DNA of 64,000 nucleotides, taken from positions 1-64,000 of the forward strand of contig JAVYIG010006384.1 in NCBI GenBank assembly GCA_035222895.1, read 5' to 3'. Position numbers and translations under genes: made by a program. How positions within the stretch are numbered: the stretch's first letter is position 1; every line of letters begins with the position of its first letter. The stretch is from Strongylocentrotus droebachiensis (lineage: Eukaryota; Echinodermata; Echinoidea; Camarodonta; Strongylocentrotidae). The notes below the pieces were generated by a model. It ran no database searches, was not told the origin of the DNA, and was given only the letters and a program-made list of their open reading frames with translations. Below, piece by piece: positions 11,201 through 26,200 of this stretch.

Positions 11201-14200
11201 ACCATATTCAAGGGAATAAAAAAATGTGTTACCAAGCTTTTAAGATAATTATCGGAGGTCAAGACAAAAAAAATTGTGCATTATTATTATTTGCTTCTTT
11301 TTTAAACTTAGAAATCAAGCATGCTGTACATGAATAAAGTTTAAGAGATGCTGAGGAGGGCCATTTGTAATTTAAACACATTTTTACAACATTTGAGTTT
11401 TGGGGGCAGGTTTTGCCACCCATAGTACAGGAAGGAATTAAAAACTTGCTTTAGTCATCTCAAGAGTTTTCAGTTTTTAGAAAGTTGAAATTAAACCACC
11501 TCACTTTGGGTTTGTTTTCTAATTGATCTTGCTTTCTGCATTGTTCATCTAGGAACTTCTCCTCTTTTTCCCCTCTTTGTTCAGCTCTGCAGCTGACTAC
11601 ATAAGTGAACTTTACTCACATTTTTTAAAATACCTGTTTACTAACATACCGGTATCCAAATTTGTATGCATGATTTTGAAACAAATGTTGTTCTTGAAAA
11701 CCTGAGGCTTGCTCAATTTAGCAATAAATAATGGTTGCAGACTGGATTCCAAGTATTATAGTTCATTCAAAACAGGTTATATGGAATAGCTCATCACTAG
11801 GTCCCCAGGGAAGATACATGTGTGAATTTAGATATACATGTATGTTAGTACACTGTAAATCAGTTTTTGTGGCAGTCCAGCGCTAACAACGCTGCCAAAC
11901 AGTAAAGAGTTAAACTCAGATACCCAGGCATATATTGCCATTTGATACTACATGTGTGCAAAGTTCCTGTGCTACATTCACACCTGTTCTTAGTCACTGC
12001 ATTTCCTGACTTGCCAGTGACCTTTGGAAGTAAGGAAACAGCTGTCAACTTTCAGGGGCAATCCAACCCTTGTAATAAGTTCATTTGTTTGAAAGCAGAA
12101 AAATGAGGAAAACAGAATGTCGAAAGTTTGAAATAAACTGGACCAATAATAAGAAAGTTATGAATGTTTGAAATATGAGATCACTTTAAGTCTATGTGAA
12201 TCTCAAATTGGCAGTTTGGTTAGTGGATTGTGACGTACATGTAGATGTGGATAACTCTCCCATTTGTCGTGTACAAACATTATTTTCTGTTTAATATAAG
12301 TGCCATCTCCCTATTTAAACATGCTGTTCTATTTGACTTGAGGGTACGGACTCATTAGGCAAATTAATTAAATGCATGATGATGTTCCGTATTTTTCAGA
12401 ATGATGGATGAACGGGAATCCAATCCCGAGATGTGGTGTCGCTTCCGTAGAGATGGCATGTACAAGGATGCGGTCAAGAACGTTGCCGAGTTTGTGTGCG
12501 CGAAGCCGGAGAATCTGGTCTTAGTTGAAAACGTTACAACTGGTAAGTATTTAAACAGACCAGGGGGGTGTTTCACAAAAATTCTAAGTTGAACTTAACT
12601 CTTACCGGTAGTTAGACTTAAAAATGATGGAGAACCATTTGTAGCAATAAAATAAAATATATTCAAAAGCGAAAATTCAAGTATTTTAGACTTTTTATAA
12701 ATTCCACATCAAGAACATGAAATCTCCTTGACAATAGAAAATATGAATGATTTGAATCAACATTTTATGCCTTTTAAAATAACGTTTACAAAATATTTTC
12801 AGAGATGGTAACGGCTTTCCATAATTGTTAAGTCCAACTTAGAGATAAGTCCAACTTAGGAACTTTGTGAAACACCCTCCACCCCCCTGTTCATAGTTAG
12901 CACACGGTACAACATCCCACAGTTGATTTAAACATGGAGAAGTCCCATTTTAAGCATTTAAGAATACATGTACCGGTAATCACTGCCAGTGTGATGGAGG
13001 CGCTTTATGAACGCCCTTTTTTGGCCCGTTGGTGCATGAATCAATAATGATCACATAATTTTCATTTCCAGTAGTCGTATTGGTGGGTTTTTATAAATTT
13101 GTACAATTGACCTTTGTTCTTTTTTGTTTTTTTCATGGCTCAATTGCTTGTGATGCCAGGAATTTAAAAGGAAAATTACTATGAAATCCTTGAATTGGCA
13201 AAAGGTTGAGATATTCAAAATCATTGTTGATTATAAAGATTTGCAATTTTGGCAACTTTTCAACAACATTCTTGCCCATGCATATTACGGGGAACTTGGG
13301 AGTGATCTTGTCCATGGAATCGGTCTTGGGAGTGATTTTGTCCACAGAATCAATGTGTCAGATTGCCTTCATGACAAAATCAATGGGTGATATTGTTTCT
13401 GGCGTGCCACATGTAACTAACACAAATTTGTGACTGTACTATTCTTCCTTGTCATTATTTCAGCAACAAACAGCATCGTGAAATCCTTCAAGTTCAGTCC
13501 TGGTGACCAGATCTTGGTGACAAATCATACCTATGGGGCTGTGCTGAAAACATTGAAATTTGTTACAAATCTCAATCAAGGTAAACATTTCAAATTTAAC
13601 TCATCAATGCACATGCAGTAGGTTGTACTATTAAAACTAGGTGTAGTCATGAAATATGAAATTTGATATGTGTCAACTTTGGACAACATTCTCGCCCATT
13701 CATTGTTTTCAGAGACTTTTTGTTTCATTTTAACAATGTAGCAATAATTGAAAAAAATATTATTGTTGCCAATTTGTAGAATAATGTGTGATCACTTTAG
13801 CTCTAAAAATATATCCTGTCCTGAAAAGCTTAAACCTTTGGGAATGAGAGAGTAGTCAATAGTCAACAGGATATATTGTACACTGTACATGTGTATTGGC
13901 CTTCCTTTTCATGTGCAATAGGAAGAAGTCAAGAAGGAGTTTAAAAAAAGAGTGGGAGTCATGAAGCCCCCTCCAACAATCTTGTGTCAAATTATTTAAA
14001 AATAAGATTGTAAGGCATGAAGATATCATTTCTCAGTTTTATTACTCCTATTCAAGTCTTAGGCATCATTTGACACACAGTAATAAGAAAACTGGGTATA
14101 CTTTGAAACCTCTGTAAAAGCCCTTTTTTGTGCAGTGACCAAAATTTCTTTGATGACCAAATCAATATTTCACATACACAGATATTGCCTCCCTACCCCT

Positions 14201-17200
14201 CCCCCCACCCCCCTTCATAAAAAAAGTAATGTGGTACAATCACTGTGCATAGGATGAAGATTAGATTGCTTAAATTCAGTAATCTGTATTTTTTATCCCC
14301 TCGCCGACAAAGTCAGAGGGGATATAGAAACGCTGCCGTCCGTACTTCCGTCCGTGCGTCCGTCAGTCCGTAACAAATTTGGTTTCCGATCGATAACTTC
14401 AGTAATGATTGACGGATTTTAATGAAATTTGATATTAAGGTACATGATATCAAAATACAGGCTAAGTTCGATTGTGGAGTACGTAGGTCAAAGGTCAAAG
14501 GTCATAGCTCCTTAAATATGCGAAAAAATACACATCTGGTTTCCGATCGATAACTTTAGTAATGTTTGACAGATTTTGATGAAATTTGATATGAAGGTAC
14601 ATGGAATCAAAACACAGCCTAAGTTCGATTTTGGAGTATGTAGGTCAAAGGTCATAGCTCATTATATATGCGAATCTGGTCTCCATTCGATAACTTGAGT
14701 AATGTTTGACAAATTTTAATGAAATTTGATATAAAGGTACATGTACATGGTATCAGAACACAGCCTCATTAAATATACAAAAACACCTAATTATATATGT
14801 GAAAATGTGGTTAACATCCTTGCCTAGTAATATAATAGTATAGTCCAATTTAGGTAACTAGTTCTGATGTATATAGGCCATTTGTAACCTGCGAGGGGAT
14901 GCTACGCTTTGCATTGACTTGTTAAAGTTATGTATTATATCATTTGACATGATGTCTAGGGAAAACAGATCAGGTGTGTTTTGAAATCTCTGAAAAAAAC
15001 ACTTTCTTTAGGTAATTCAGGTGACTCTTTGACCCATTAATGACAAAGGAAAATTTTTGTGTGCCTATCAAACCTTTCATGTACCTATCAGATGTCAGCA
15101 CTGTGTCCGTTGAGATCCCAATCCAGACGACGGCCAAGGAGATCATCGATCTCCACACCCGTGCCCTCGACGAGAACCCCAAGATCAAGATCGCCATGCT
15201 GGATCACATCGCGTCCTTCTCGGCCCTCTTGTTGCCAATCAAGGAGCTGATAGAGATCTGTCACAGCCGTGGAGTGATAGTGGCTATCGATGGGGCTCAT
15301 GCTCCGGGGCAGCTCCCCCTTCGGCTGGAGGAACTTGGGGCAGACTTCTACTATGGTAAGCGAAGTTTGTTTTCGCCGTTATTTCCGCAAAGAGGCCTGA
15401 TTTAAAACTAATGACTGCCTGTTTATTTAAATAGACTGTGGGCTGACTTCTGAAAATGTGAGCCATTTTTCAATTCCGTGGTCCACAAATCCGAACCACA
15501 CACTGTTACTTGTTTCTGGGGTACTTTTTGGTGCTGATTTTGATTTTTCCACTTGCCAACCCCCAAAACTACAAATAAAAGAGATATTTGGTAATTTATG
15601 CTAATTCATGCAAAAATGTGATTTCGGCTTATGTGCACGTTCTTGAAGTTGTGTCTTATATGTAAAAAGATAATTTGAGTTGAGATTAATGCAGTTTATA
15701 ATTTAAACCTTGAAATATAGATGTTATAATGTATTTATTACAAGTATTAAAATAATGAAGATAAAATATGCAAATTTATGCATATATTTGTCCACTTGTT
15801 TTCACAGCATGAAACGGAGGAGAGGGAAAGTTATATTTTTGGTTGTGTAATGACAATGTGTTTTTTTTCTCAAAGTAATCCAATTTATCTTGTCAACACA
15901 TTCACTCAACGATCAAAAAAACAAAAAAACAAACAAACAAACAAACAAAACACATCCACAAACACCAGCAACTTTCTTGTATTAATTTTGGCGTTTAGAG
16001 TCAGTACATGTATATGTCTGGGAATACTACACTAATTCGCACACATCTTCACACCCTATCGCTCACACATTAACTCAAACAAACAAACAAACAAACAAAA
16101 AACAAAACACTCACAAACACTAGCAACCCTATAAAAGACTTGATACTAACATACACTGTATATGGCAAGGCACATTAAACTTTGATTTATTTACACATTC
16201 ATTTGGCATTTTTAATTCTCACAGGACATGCATTCAAATTTCTTCTACAAACAAAATCATTTCTTTTTATGTCAGTGCTACTTGACAATGATGATTCATA
16301 TTTGCTTGTTTTAGTGTCCTATCAATTGTTCAACAGAGAGAAGAAAAAAAACTTTTGCAAAGAGCAAAGATGATAAACTACAAATGGTTGAAAATATTCC
16401 ATCCCCCCCCCCCCAAAAAAAAAAAAGTTGAGAGAAGTGATAACATGTCTTTTACGGATGTCTGTTTGGCACTCTAGCTGCACTGTTCACTGCATTTCAA
16501 TTTACATACTTGCAATGCTTAGCATACTTATACGTGAAGAAGAAAAAAACACCTCACAAACCAGATACTCATATTGCCAAGTGAAAACACTAATAATCAC
16601 TTGTAAGTGAGGATATTTACATAAATGTTGACAAAAAAAATTTCTGAAATATACAGATCTTAGCATAAAAAGTATGTGTTCATGTTGTATACAGTAGCTG
16701 GATTGTATACGTGTAAACAAGTCCTATACATAGATAGGTTAACATATATAGAATAAAAAAGCATACTGGATATTCTTATTGCACAGTTCCAAATCATACC
16801 ACCGGTTGGTGCCTAGCTCCTACATTTACATGTAGGAACGGTTGTCACTATCTGATCATCTTACACTTCCTTCAGATGATTAATAAAGAAAAATAAGAAA
16901 TACATGTGTTGACTTTCCTCTCAGACATAAAGTGTACAATGTATGTACTTACATTTCAAGTTACAATAAGCAAAATACACTATTTTTTCTTTGCTTTTGG
17001 TTTTCGTATTCACATTCTTGCAAAATGTCCCATTTCATCTAGAACTTAGAAGGGACCAATAATTTCAATACAATGCTACACAAATTACAAATGAATGTCT
17101 CACTGTGTTACATAATTGAGTTTTACACATGAGCAACAACATGTAATCAATCCCTATTTGTATCTTTGAAATACTGCACTACATCCTACAACGTAACTGC

Positions 17201-20200
17201 AGTTATTGTATAAACAGGAATTTCTCATACTGTTCATTTTAGTTGAAGTGTACATGTATAACAATCATTTACACACCAATCTGTAATCTAAAGCAGTAAG
17301 CGAATTTAAGTGAAACAATTTCACAGTCATTTGTAAAAATACGCTTTAAAAGTAGATTGGTGTTCAATGAGGATGCATGAAAATAAGTTATGGAGAAACA
17401 AAATCTGAAAAATGCACAAGAAAAAATCAGGGACACACAAATACGGTACAAATGATAAATGCTTTCCAAATCGAATACTAGTAGCCCATGCTATTACTTT
17501 TCCCCGGCTATGCAGCATCAAAATGTATTGATCACCCAACACTTCTTGTCAATATAACGCAATGTACTTCAAAATGACAACAGTTTTATGAAACTGAATG
17601 TAATCCTGGGCTGCATCCTTTTCAATGACACAAAATATCATCTGAGTCCCCCATTTCTTCTACCATTTCGCCTTTGGAATAATTCACAAGAAAACAATTT
17701 CACATGATGAAAAGGATATGTGGAACATATAAGTCTATGCTATTTTATCACAAATGTATTATTATTTCAACTTCTAATCCCATTTGCAGCTGTGGAGCAT
17801 CAAATTACAACACAAAAGCAACATGAATAATAAATACAATTAATACAACATACATACATGTATGTACCAACACGTAATTTACAAGGTGTCGAAATATTAA
17901 ACGATAAATGAACTTATTCACTGGATTTTTTCCAAACAATGACACCCTTCCTTCTTACTCAAAATCAGAGTCTTCATTATCTTCATCTTCTTCTTACTCT
18001 TCTTCTTCCTCTTCTTCTTCTCGCTCTTCAGCAGTGTCAGCAACTTGATTTTCACATCTTTCACAATTGCACATTTCATTGCACATTTCAGTGCACGTAC
18101 GGACTACGGTATCATTATTGATTGGCAGTCTTTCTTGCAATATCAGCTTCTCTTGAACCAGAAATCTTGATCTAGCCAAGGCAACAAGTCAGAAACTTGG
18201 ACCATCCTCTACTCTAGACTGAAAAACTATGACTTTTCCATCTTGATCAGAACATAAATGCATACAACAAAAGACCTTTTTGGTAGCAGACGTCACATCC
18301 ATCCTTGTCCATGTTGTATACAGGCTACAGCACACTTGCAATATTTATGTACAACAACCAACCTGAATCATATTGTACGAGCCTGCTCACTTTGCATGCA
18401 TTGTGGACTGTCTACTTCCCATACATAGACAAGCTACACACACGTACACACACCACAACATGCATGCATATGTACATGGGCATGCTGTGTGTGTGTGGCT
18501 TGGCCCTGCATGCCCACGTCAACGAACTCAAACCAAGTAGAAGGATTTTCCGAGACCGCTGAATTGCACCGCCGTGCGCCATCTTGGATAGAACGAGCGT
18601 TGTGAAAGCGAACTGTGACTACGTGCTATGTGTATGCTCAACTTTCGTCTGCAAAATGCCATATTGTGCAGCTTTCAACTGCACCAATCGCCTTAAAATA
18701 GGCTCTGGAATAACCTTTCATAGGTAAGTGATCACTTCATTAAAAACATGGCAAAAATAAACAGTTTTGCATGATAATCCGAACGCAGAAAGCCACAGAC
18801 TAAAGGCGTGTAGACCTATTTGTACATCGGTCCCATCTATTCATTTCCATGTTTGTGAACTGTTTTCGCTCGAGCTCAATGACATCGGCTATGAACTATC
18901 AAAAATATTGAATTCCACAGAGCTGCAAAGTATTATAAACCGATAATATCGAATACATGATATCCAGAGAATACTGTAGACCTCCTACTGTTTTTTTTTT
19001 TTTGGGGGGGGGGGGGGGATTTCATTGGGGCATAAGCAGATAAGCAGGTCACTTTCTTTGTTTGACTTGGTGAAACTTGGTTTAAGTTACTTTGAAGATT
19101 AACTTGAACTTGAACTTATGAACACGTTGCATCGCGCTGGTATTAATAGTGACACAATTTCCCGTGAGTCGCCAGACGACTTTCAAGCATTATTGTAAGA
19201 AATTTACTGGAATTTACTCAAAATTTACACCTTAATTTTGGACATTTAAATTGTTGTAAAACACAAGAAATTTTACTCATCAAAGTTGGTAATTAAAAAA
19301 AAAAAAAGCAAACCTGCCAGACAACTCACCCTGGTTAGCAATGTCGTCTTTGTGTGTTGCCGCCAGTGCCGATGTACCCCCACATTTATGCACGCATGTC
19401 CCTATGAGGTCAATACTGTTTATGTTTTTACTCCATAGGTACTAGGAGTGGTGTGAACATGGTGAAACTTGAATTTGTTGAAACTGAAAGTGAACCTCTG
19501 AGTCTGACCCAACGAACTCAAACCAAGTAGAAGGATTTTCCAAGACCGCTGAATTGCACCGCCGTGCGCCATCTTGGATAGAACGAGCGTTGTGAAAGCG
19601 AACTGCGACTACGTGCTCAAATTTCGTCTGCAAAATGCCATATTGTGCAGCTTTCAACTGCACCAATCGCCTTAAAAGAGGCTCTGGAATAACCTTTCAT
19701 AGGTAAGTGATCACTTCATTAAAAACATGGCAAAAATAAACAGTTTTGCATGATAATCCGAACGCAGAAAGCCACAGACTAAAGGCGTGTAGACCTATTT
19801 GTACATCGGTCCCATCTATTCATTTCCATGTTTGTGAACTGTTTTCGCTCGAGCTCAATGACATCGGCTATGAACTATCAAAAATATTGAATTCCACAGA
19901 GCTGCAAAAAAAAAGCAAACCTGCCAGACAACTCACCCTGGTTAGCAATGTCGTCTTTGTGTGTTGCCGCCAGTGCCGATGTACCCCCACATTTATGCAC
20001 GCATGTCCCTATGAGGTCAACGCTGTTTATGTTTTTACTCCATAGGTACTAGGAGTGGTGTGAACATGGTGAAACTTGAATTTGTTGAAACTGAAAGTGA
20101 ACCTCTGAGTCTGACCTCATTCAATTTTTCAGTGACAATCCATAGACACAAAAATTTGCTTGGATCATGTTCTCATGCGGAAGCGCTCCAAATCCGTATT

Positions 20201-23200
20201 CAATTTTAAAAGTCATTTTCCCAGGAAGGGGTACCTACCTATATTGTGCATACATTTTTATTTTGAATGTGTGCTGTAGTGACAAAATGGGCAAAAATAT
20301 CTGAGCTGGACAATAAAATTACAAAACTGTCTCCATGTGTTGTGATTTTGTTGCTAAAACCATACCCCATTTTAATTAATATTTATCGGTTTAATTTTGT
20401 TTCCTTCATTCATTTCAATTATAGGTTTCCCAAACCTGGATCAGCCCTTCTGAAAGAATGGCTCGTCAAGATGAGAAGGGACAAGTGGATACCCAATAAG
20501 TATTCAACCATGTGCTCCATCCATTTTGAAGAAGTTTGTTTCGACCGCACTGGCTAAACAACCAGACTCCGTGAAGGTTCTATTCCGACCTCTTTCAACT
20601 TTCCTGCACATCTCAAAAAGGTGAGCAGGAACACATAATTTGTATTCATGTTTTTGAGATGTGGTATCTACTATGATTATTAATTGTTGAAGATCAAATA
20701 TGCCCCATTTGATACATTATGTTTGGTATTTCATGACTACATATTATAGTACCCAATACAAGCAAGACAGTTAACATTATAGATGTACAGTATTATATCA
20801 AGTTTTATAATGACTTAAATGAATGATTTTTAGAAATGATTTATTTTGTTTCAGTTTAATCCAAATATTCAATTCACAAGCAGTGGAAGCAGTAGGCCTA
20901 CAATGAAAATGAAAGGGATAATTGAATGATTAAATTGCCTTGTAAAGTCTTCAAATCTGTTTTTAATATTGATGTTTTTCAATGGAGGCCTTAGTGACCT
21001 GCAGTGCATAATGAAAAGGGTGTGTATACCCAACTTTGGTACATGTGTAGTATCTTATGGAAATATATTTCTTGATTTTAAAACATTTTGTATTGTAAGA
21101 GTACATTTCACTCTGTCTTCTGACACCTTGACTATTTACTTCATACTTCATGATTATATTTTCTTTTCTTGATGGACGATGCGATACATACATCAGAGAA
21201 TGAACTGTTTCTTTTTACCTTCACTTTCTTTTAGACTCTGAAGCCACGCAAGCCTCCACCCAACAGAAGTAGCCAAGACATACCTGTAGAACTGCCAAGC
21301 ACATCAACAACTTCACCAATCCTTATGGCTGGTACTTTCAACAAACCATCTCAGCCCACAACCCCTGTCAAGCAGCATGATCACACATACTCCATTACCG
21401 AAAGTCCAAGGAGCATGAAACGTAAACTTGAAAAGATACAAGACACTGCTAGCTCCTTGCAGAAGAGGCTGAAAAATACACAAAAGAAGACACGTAGACT
21501 GCGGAAAAAAGTAGACACTTTGGAGACGGTAGTAAAGGCACTAAAAGAGAAGAATCTTTTGTCGGAGAATGGGCTGGAAGTACTTCAAGCTTCATGTAAT
21601 AATGTCCCAGCTGAATTGCTGAAGCGCCTTGTAAAGGCAAAAGACAAAGACGGCCCGAGCAAAGAAAAATACCCAGCTGCACTTCGTGCATTTGCCTTAA
21701 CTCTTAACTTTTACTCGGCAAAGGCATATCGTTTTGTAAGAAAGACCTTTAACTTACAACTACCTCACCCTTCCGTGATACGAAAGTGGTACAGCACCAT
21801 CGACGGGCAGCCAGGATTCACATCCGAAGCATTCAACTCACTTGAAGCTCAGGCAAAGTAGGCGAAAGAAAAAGGAAATGAACTTGTGTGTGCTCTAATG
21901 ATAGATGAAATGGCTATCAAGAAATATGTGCAATGGGATGGAAAAAAGTTCCACGGCTATGTGGATATGGGCACAGGTTGCAGTGATGATTCTAATCCTG
22001 TGGCTACAGAAGCACTTGTGTTCATGGTTGTCCCACTGAATGCATCATGGAAAATACCTGTAGGATATTTCCTTATCAAAAGCTTGACGGGAAAGGAACG
22101 AGCAAATCTGGTCAAGCAGTGTCTTAGCAAGCTGTCAGATGTTGGCATATGGATTCAATCCATAACCTGTGACGGTCCCTCATGCCATTTCAGTATGTTG
22201 GAAGCGCTTGGGGCAAAGATGACTGTCCCTAATCTTACCCCATCATTCAGTCATCCTCAGAATCCCGAACATCAAGTGCATGCATTCCTCGACATCTGTC
22301 ACATGCTCAAGCTGATGAGAAACACTCTGGCATCGTATGGTATCATCAAAGATGGTGCAGGCAACCCAATCAAGTGGCAGTATGTCAAAGAGCTTCACAA
22401 AGTTCAAGAAGACGAGGGACTCCGATTAGGAAATAAGCTGAAAAATGCCCACATGGAATGGACGAAGCAGAAAATGAAGGTTAATCTTGCTGCGCAAACA
22501 CTGAGCACGAGCGTAGCAGATGCCATTGAATTTCTACAAGAACAAGGTCTACCTCAATTTCAAGGAAGTGCTGCTACTGTCAGATTCATACGAACAATCG
22601 ACCGCCTCTTTGATGTTTTGAATTCGCGCAACCCTAAAGCACGAGGTTACAAAGCACCGCTGAGGCAGTCGAATTATGATGTTTGGCATCCATTTCTTTC
22701 AGATGCCTATGAGTACATTGCCACGCTAACTGATGCTGGCGGCAGGAAGATGTTCACCACGCCTAGAAAGACCGCTTTCATCGGCTTCTTAGCAGGCATA
22801 AAGAGTGCTCAGAGCATGTACGAGACGCTTGTTGGTGGTGATGCTCCCAAATTGAAGTATGTTCTGACCTACAAAATGAGCCAAGACCATCTAGAGCTCT
22901 TCTTCTTCTTCATTGGGGAGTAACAACAATCCAACAGCTCGGGAATTCTCAACCTCCTACCGGAAAATGCTTGTGAGACATGAAATTCAAGGAATTGGTG
23001 GAAATTGCGTAGCTCAAGACAGAACAAGCATTCTTCATGTTTCCAGTTGTACATCTAGTGTAGCTGTTGCTCCTCAGGAGGACGACATACTCTTAGTACG
23101 GAAATACGACTTGTCGACACGGAGTCCGGCGAAGATAGATCATGACTACTCTGACATGCCCAATATAACTACTCTCTCATCATACAAGAGTTCTGCCATC

Positions 23201-26200
23201 AGTTACATCTCTGGTTATGTTGTCAAGATGACTAGGAGGTATGTGTCTTGTGAGGAATGTCTTACTGCTTTGACCACCGGAGAAGCTATCGAGGGCAGCT
23301 TCTTGGAGAAGAAAAACAGAGGTGGCTTAGTTAGACCTACTCCAGATGTGGTGAAAGTATGTGAAATAACAGAGAAATGTTTCCAACGCATGTTAATCAT
23401 AACTGGAGGTGACCTTCCACAGGGAACTGGCCTCACCCATGCCATCTCATCTGCAGTGCTAGGCGAGATTGGGAACAAGGATATCTTCAATTCACTCTAT
23501 AATCATATGTTCGACTGTGAACCACACAACAATCATCTGTTCATCCTCATCAAGCGTATTGCTTTTTCGTATGTAACAATCCGCATGCACCATCTTGCTC
23601 GTAGAATGAACGAGAAGCTCAGTGGACCACTAGTTAGAAAAAAATTATCAAAATTAATCCTGTTCAAGCACCAATAGACTTTACATCAAATCACGAGGAA
23701 ATATACCATTACCCTGTCTGTACACATCAACAGAATACATGGGCAGATAGTTTGTCATTGTGAAAGTTACGACCTGTCAGTCATGGCAGTTAAAGAAGCT
23801 ACCTGCATGAGCCTTCCTACGTCCTCTAAAACTTACTCCTCAGATGATTATGTAGTGATTTCATATGGCCTAGTAAAGCACAGCACTTGAAATACAAATC
23901 AAGAAAAAAAAAACACCAGGCAATATTTTGCGAAGCTCCCATTATTCTGGTACATGTATATCTTTAAAGACATATACATTTTGAAATACTTGGGGATTTC
24001 TGCTGTAAAAGGGTAACAAATTGGTCAATCTTATTTATGTGTATTTTTTTACATAATATTTCACCATTGATGAAATAATCAAACAGACTATTTGATTATA
24101 CCTTCTCCTTCCCACTGAAATGACAGAATGTGCACGACAGGATAATTTACGGTGTTTACCCCATTGGTCTATTTTGTGTTTTATACATCTAGGCTTACCC
24201 AGAGAGAAAGGAATTGTGTGATTCTATTATTGGCACTAGCCTGTCTTCTGTCTGACAGGTTTAGGTATAGTTTGAATCTGATTGCATAAATTAGATTTGA
24301 GATTAGAACTTGCGAAAGAGGCATCAAAGAAATAAAAAACAACTGGATTATTGTCAACGTTTTTCAGGGAAAGGGATTTTCTTTAAATTTTGTATTTTTA
24401 ACTTGACTCTGATCACTTGTGCCTTCATATCCTATTGGTTGCACTTATGGTTACCAAAGCTATTTACAATTGTGCATACCCTATGTTTCTTGATAATGGA
24501 TAATGTATTCGGTGATGGCATAGTGCCACATACATGTGTGTACAAACAAATTGTTTCATCAAATTAGATAAGGAAGTCACATATGTTGTATGAAAATCTG
24601 TATACAGAGGTTTACGGTATATGCAAACGATCCCTGTTTTGTTATAGAATATTGTCCAATGATTTTATTGTGCAATGTGCAGTGTCATCTATTCTACACT
24701 ATTGAATTCAAACTGTAGTTGCAATGGTTGTATCCATGTTTACCAACTGAAAGAGCTTGAGCTAAATGAAAGTTGCAACTTTCATCTAGAGTAAAAATCT
24801 GTTTTAAAAGTTTTCACTGAAATCAGATGAATCCATACATTGCTTCATGAACAAACCAAAGAGAGAGAAGTACTGATTCATATGTATTATATCTTGTTGA
24901 TGTCTAGTTTATTAATGCAGTATGTTCAAGTTTTGAGTGCTAAAAAGGAGAAAATCTTGCATTTTGTACATTGTAGTCAAATGCAAATGTACATGTGATT
25001 ATTTCCCTGTGTGTTAAAATGAATAAGAAATGTGCCGGTAAAAACATAATGTGCCATAATTGCTTGCTTGTAGGAAAGTTTTTTCCACACTGCCACTGAG
25101 GATTTTTTTCTTCATATCCACCATTGCAATAGTTCAAGGATGTTTTGATATATACTGTATACATACATTCATGTAATACATAGCGCAATGCCAAGGTTAA
25201 CTTTTGCTGGTAGAGACAAAAACTTACCGGTAATAAAGATGAAAGTATTCACAATTATGTGGAAAGACATGTGAATAGTTGCCACAATGTGTCATTACTT
25301 AACACTTCTTAGACAAATCTTTAATATGCCTATATGGGATGAAAATGATATCTGGCAGCTAAATGGCAGCCTCCCAAGGGAAAGAAAAGAAATAATATTC
25401 AGTAGGCCTACTTCTGCAGTGCCAAGAAACAAAGGGAGAGAGAAAGAGAGAAGGGAGAGAGACAAAAAAAAAGAGAGGGGGAGAGTGAAAGAAAAAGGGG
25501 GAGAGAAAGAGAGAAGGGGATAGAGAGAAAGAAAGGGAGAGTGAAAGAAAAAGAGAGGGAGTAGAGATAGGGGGAGTGTGAAAGAAAAAGAGAGGGAGGG
25601 AGAGAAGGGGATAGAGAGAGGGGGAGTGGGAAGAGAAACACAAAGACTGAGAATTTACGAGTGTGTGTAAAGAGAAAGTGGGAGTGATTTATATAGATAG
25701 AGCCAAAAAATTTGATTTATTCTTTCTATCACAGAAAGAGACAAAACTAGCCTAATACCACAAATGATATTTAACAAATAGTGTAGCTCTTTTAGTCTTT
25801 ATGCAAAAAAAACCCCCTAAATTTTCAACTCCCCTACTGTCCAAGCTGCCGCTCTTATTCCAATATTCAAGTCATCAAACATCTGTATGGGACTTGGAAA
25901 AGGGCATAAAAAATATATGTTAAGATATTTTTCACCAAAACTAACAATAAAACCCTGGTTTCTGGACGTCCCTTCCTCCAATTGCAATAATCGCAATAGG
26001 AGCTTGTACACAATACGTATGCGCAGGCGATTTCTTGTACTACGCAAAATGGCGGCGGGCGCACTCGAGCGGTGCCATTGCGCTGCGTGAGACGTGAACG
26101 GACACAATCCTTCTACTTGGTTTGAGTTCGATGTTCAGCAGTGTCAGCAACTTGATTTTCACATCTTTCACAATTGCACATTTCATTGCACATTTCAGTG

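Larger units (their letters stand above)
18520..20116. repeat. Tandem duplication of the element's 5' end
   Basis: Unit 1 is 18520-19509 and unit 2 is 19510-20116. Both start at the terminal inverted repeat, contain the THAP first exon and end at GAGTCTGACC. Unit 2 lacks about 380 bp present in unit 1 (about 18928-19307), with the breakpoints in A-runs. Unit 1 also has a short extra segment near 18625. The exon copies differ by one residue (Ile/Arg). Confidence 0.85.
18520..26133 (+). mobile_element. P-element-type DNA transposon (THAP/P transposase), decayed
   Basis: A 7.6-kb element bounded by 28-bp terminal inverted repeats (18520-18547 and 26106-26133, one mismatch) that start with CA, as in P elements. 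It contains a split THAP-domain plus P-element transposase gene in the plus orientation, a tandem duplication of its 5' end, and about 2.4 kb of non-coding 3' sequence with a GA-rich tract (25425-25640). It lies in intron 5 of the aminotransferase gene, in the same orientation. The transposase is broken (two stops, one frameshift), so this copy cannot move by itself. Confidence 0.9.

Noticed and set aside
25359-25643. Minus-strand ORFs of 77-94 codons in the P-type element
   Set aside because: Products of the GAGAGA tract.
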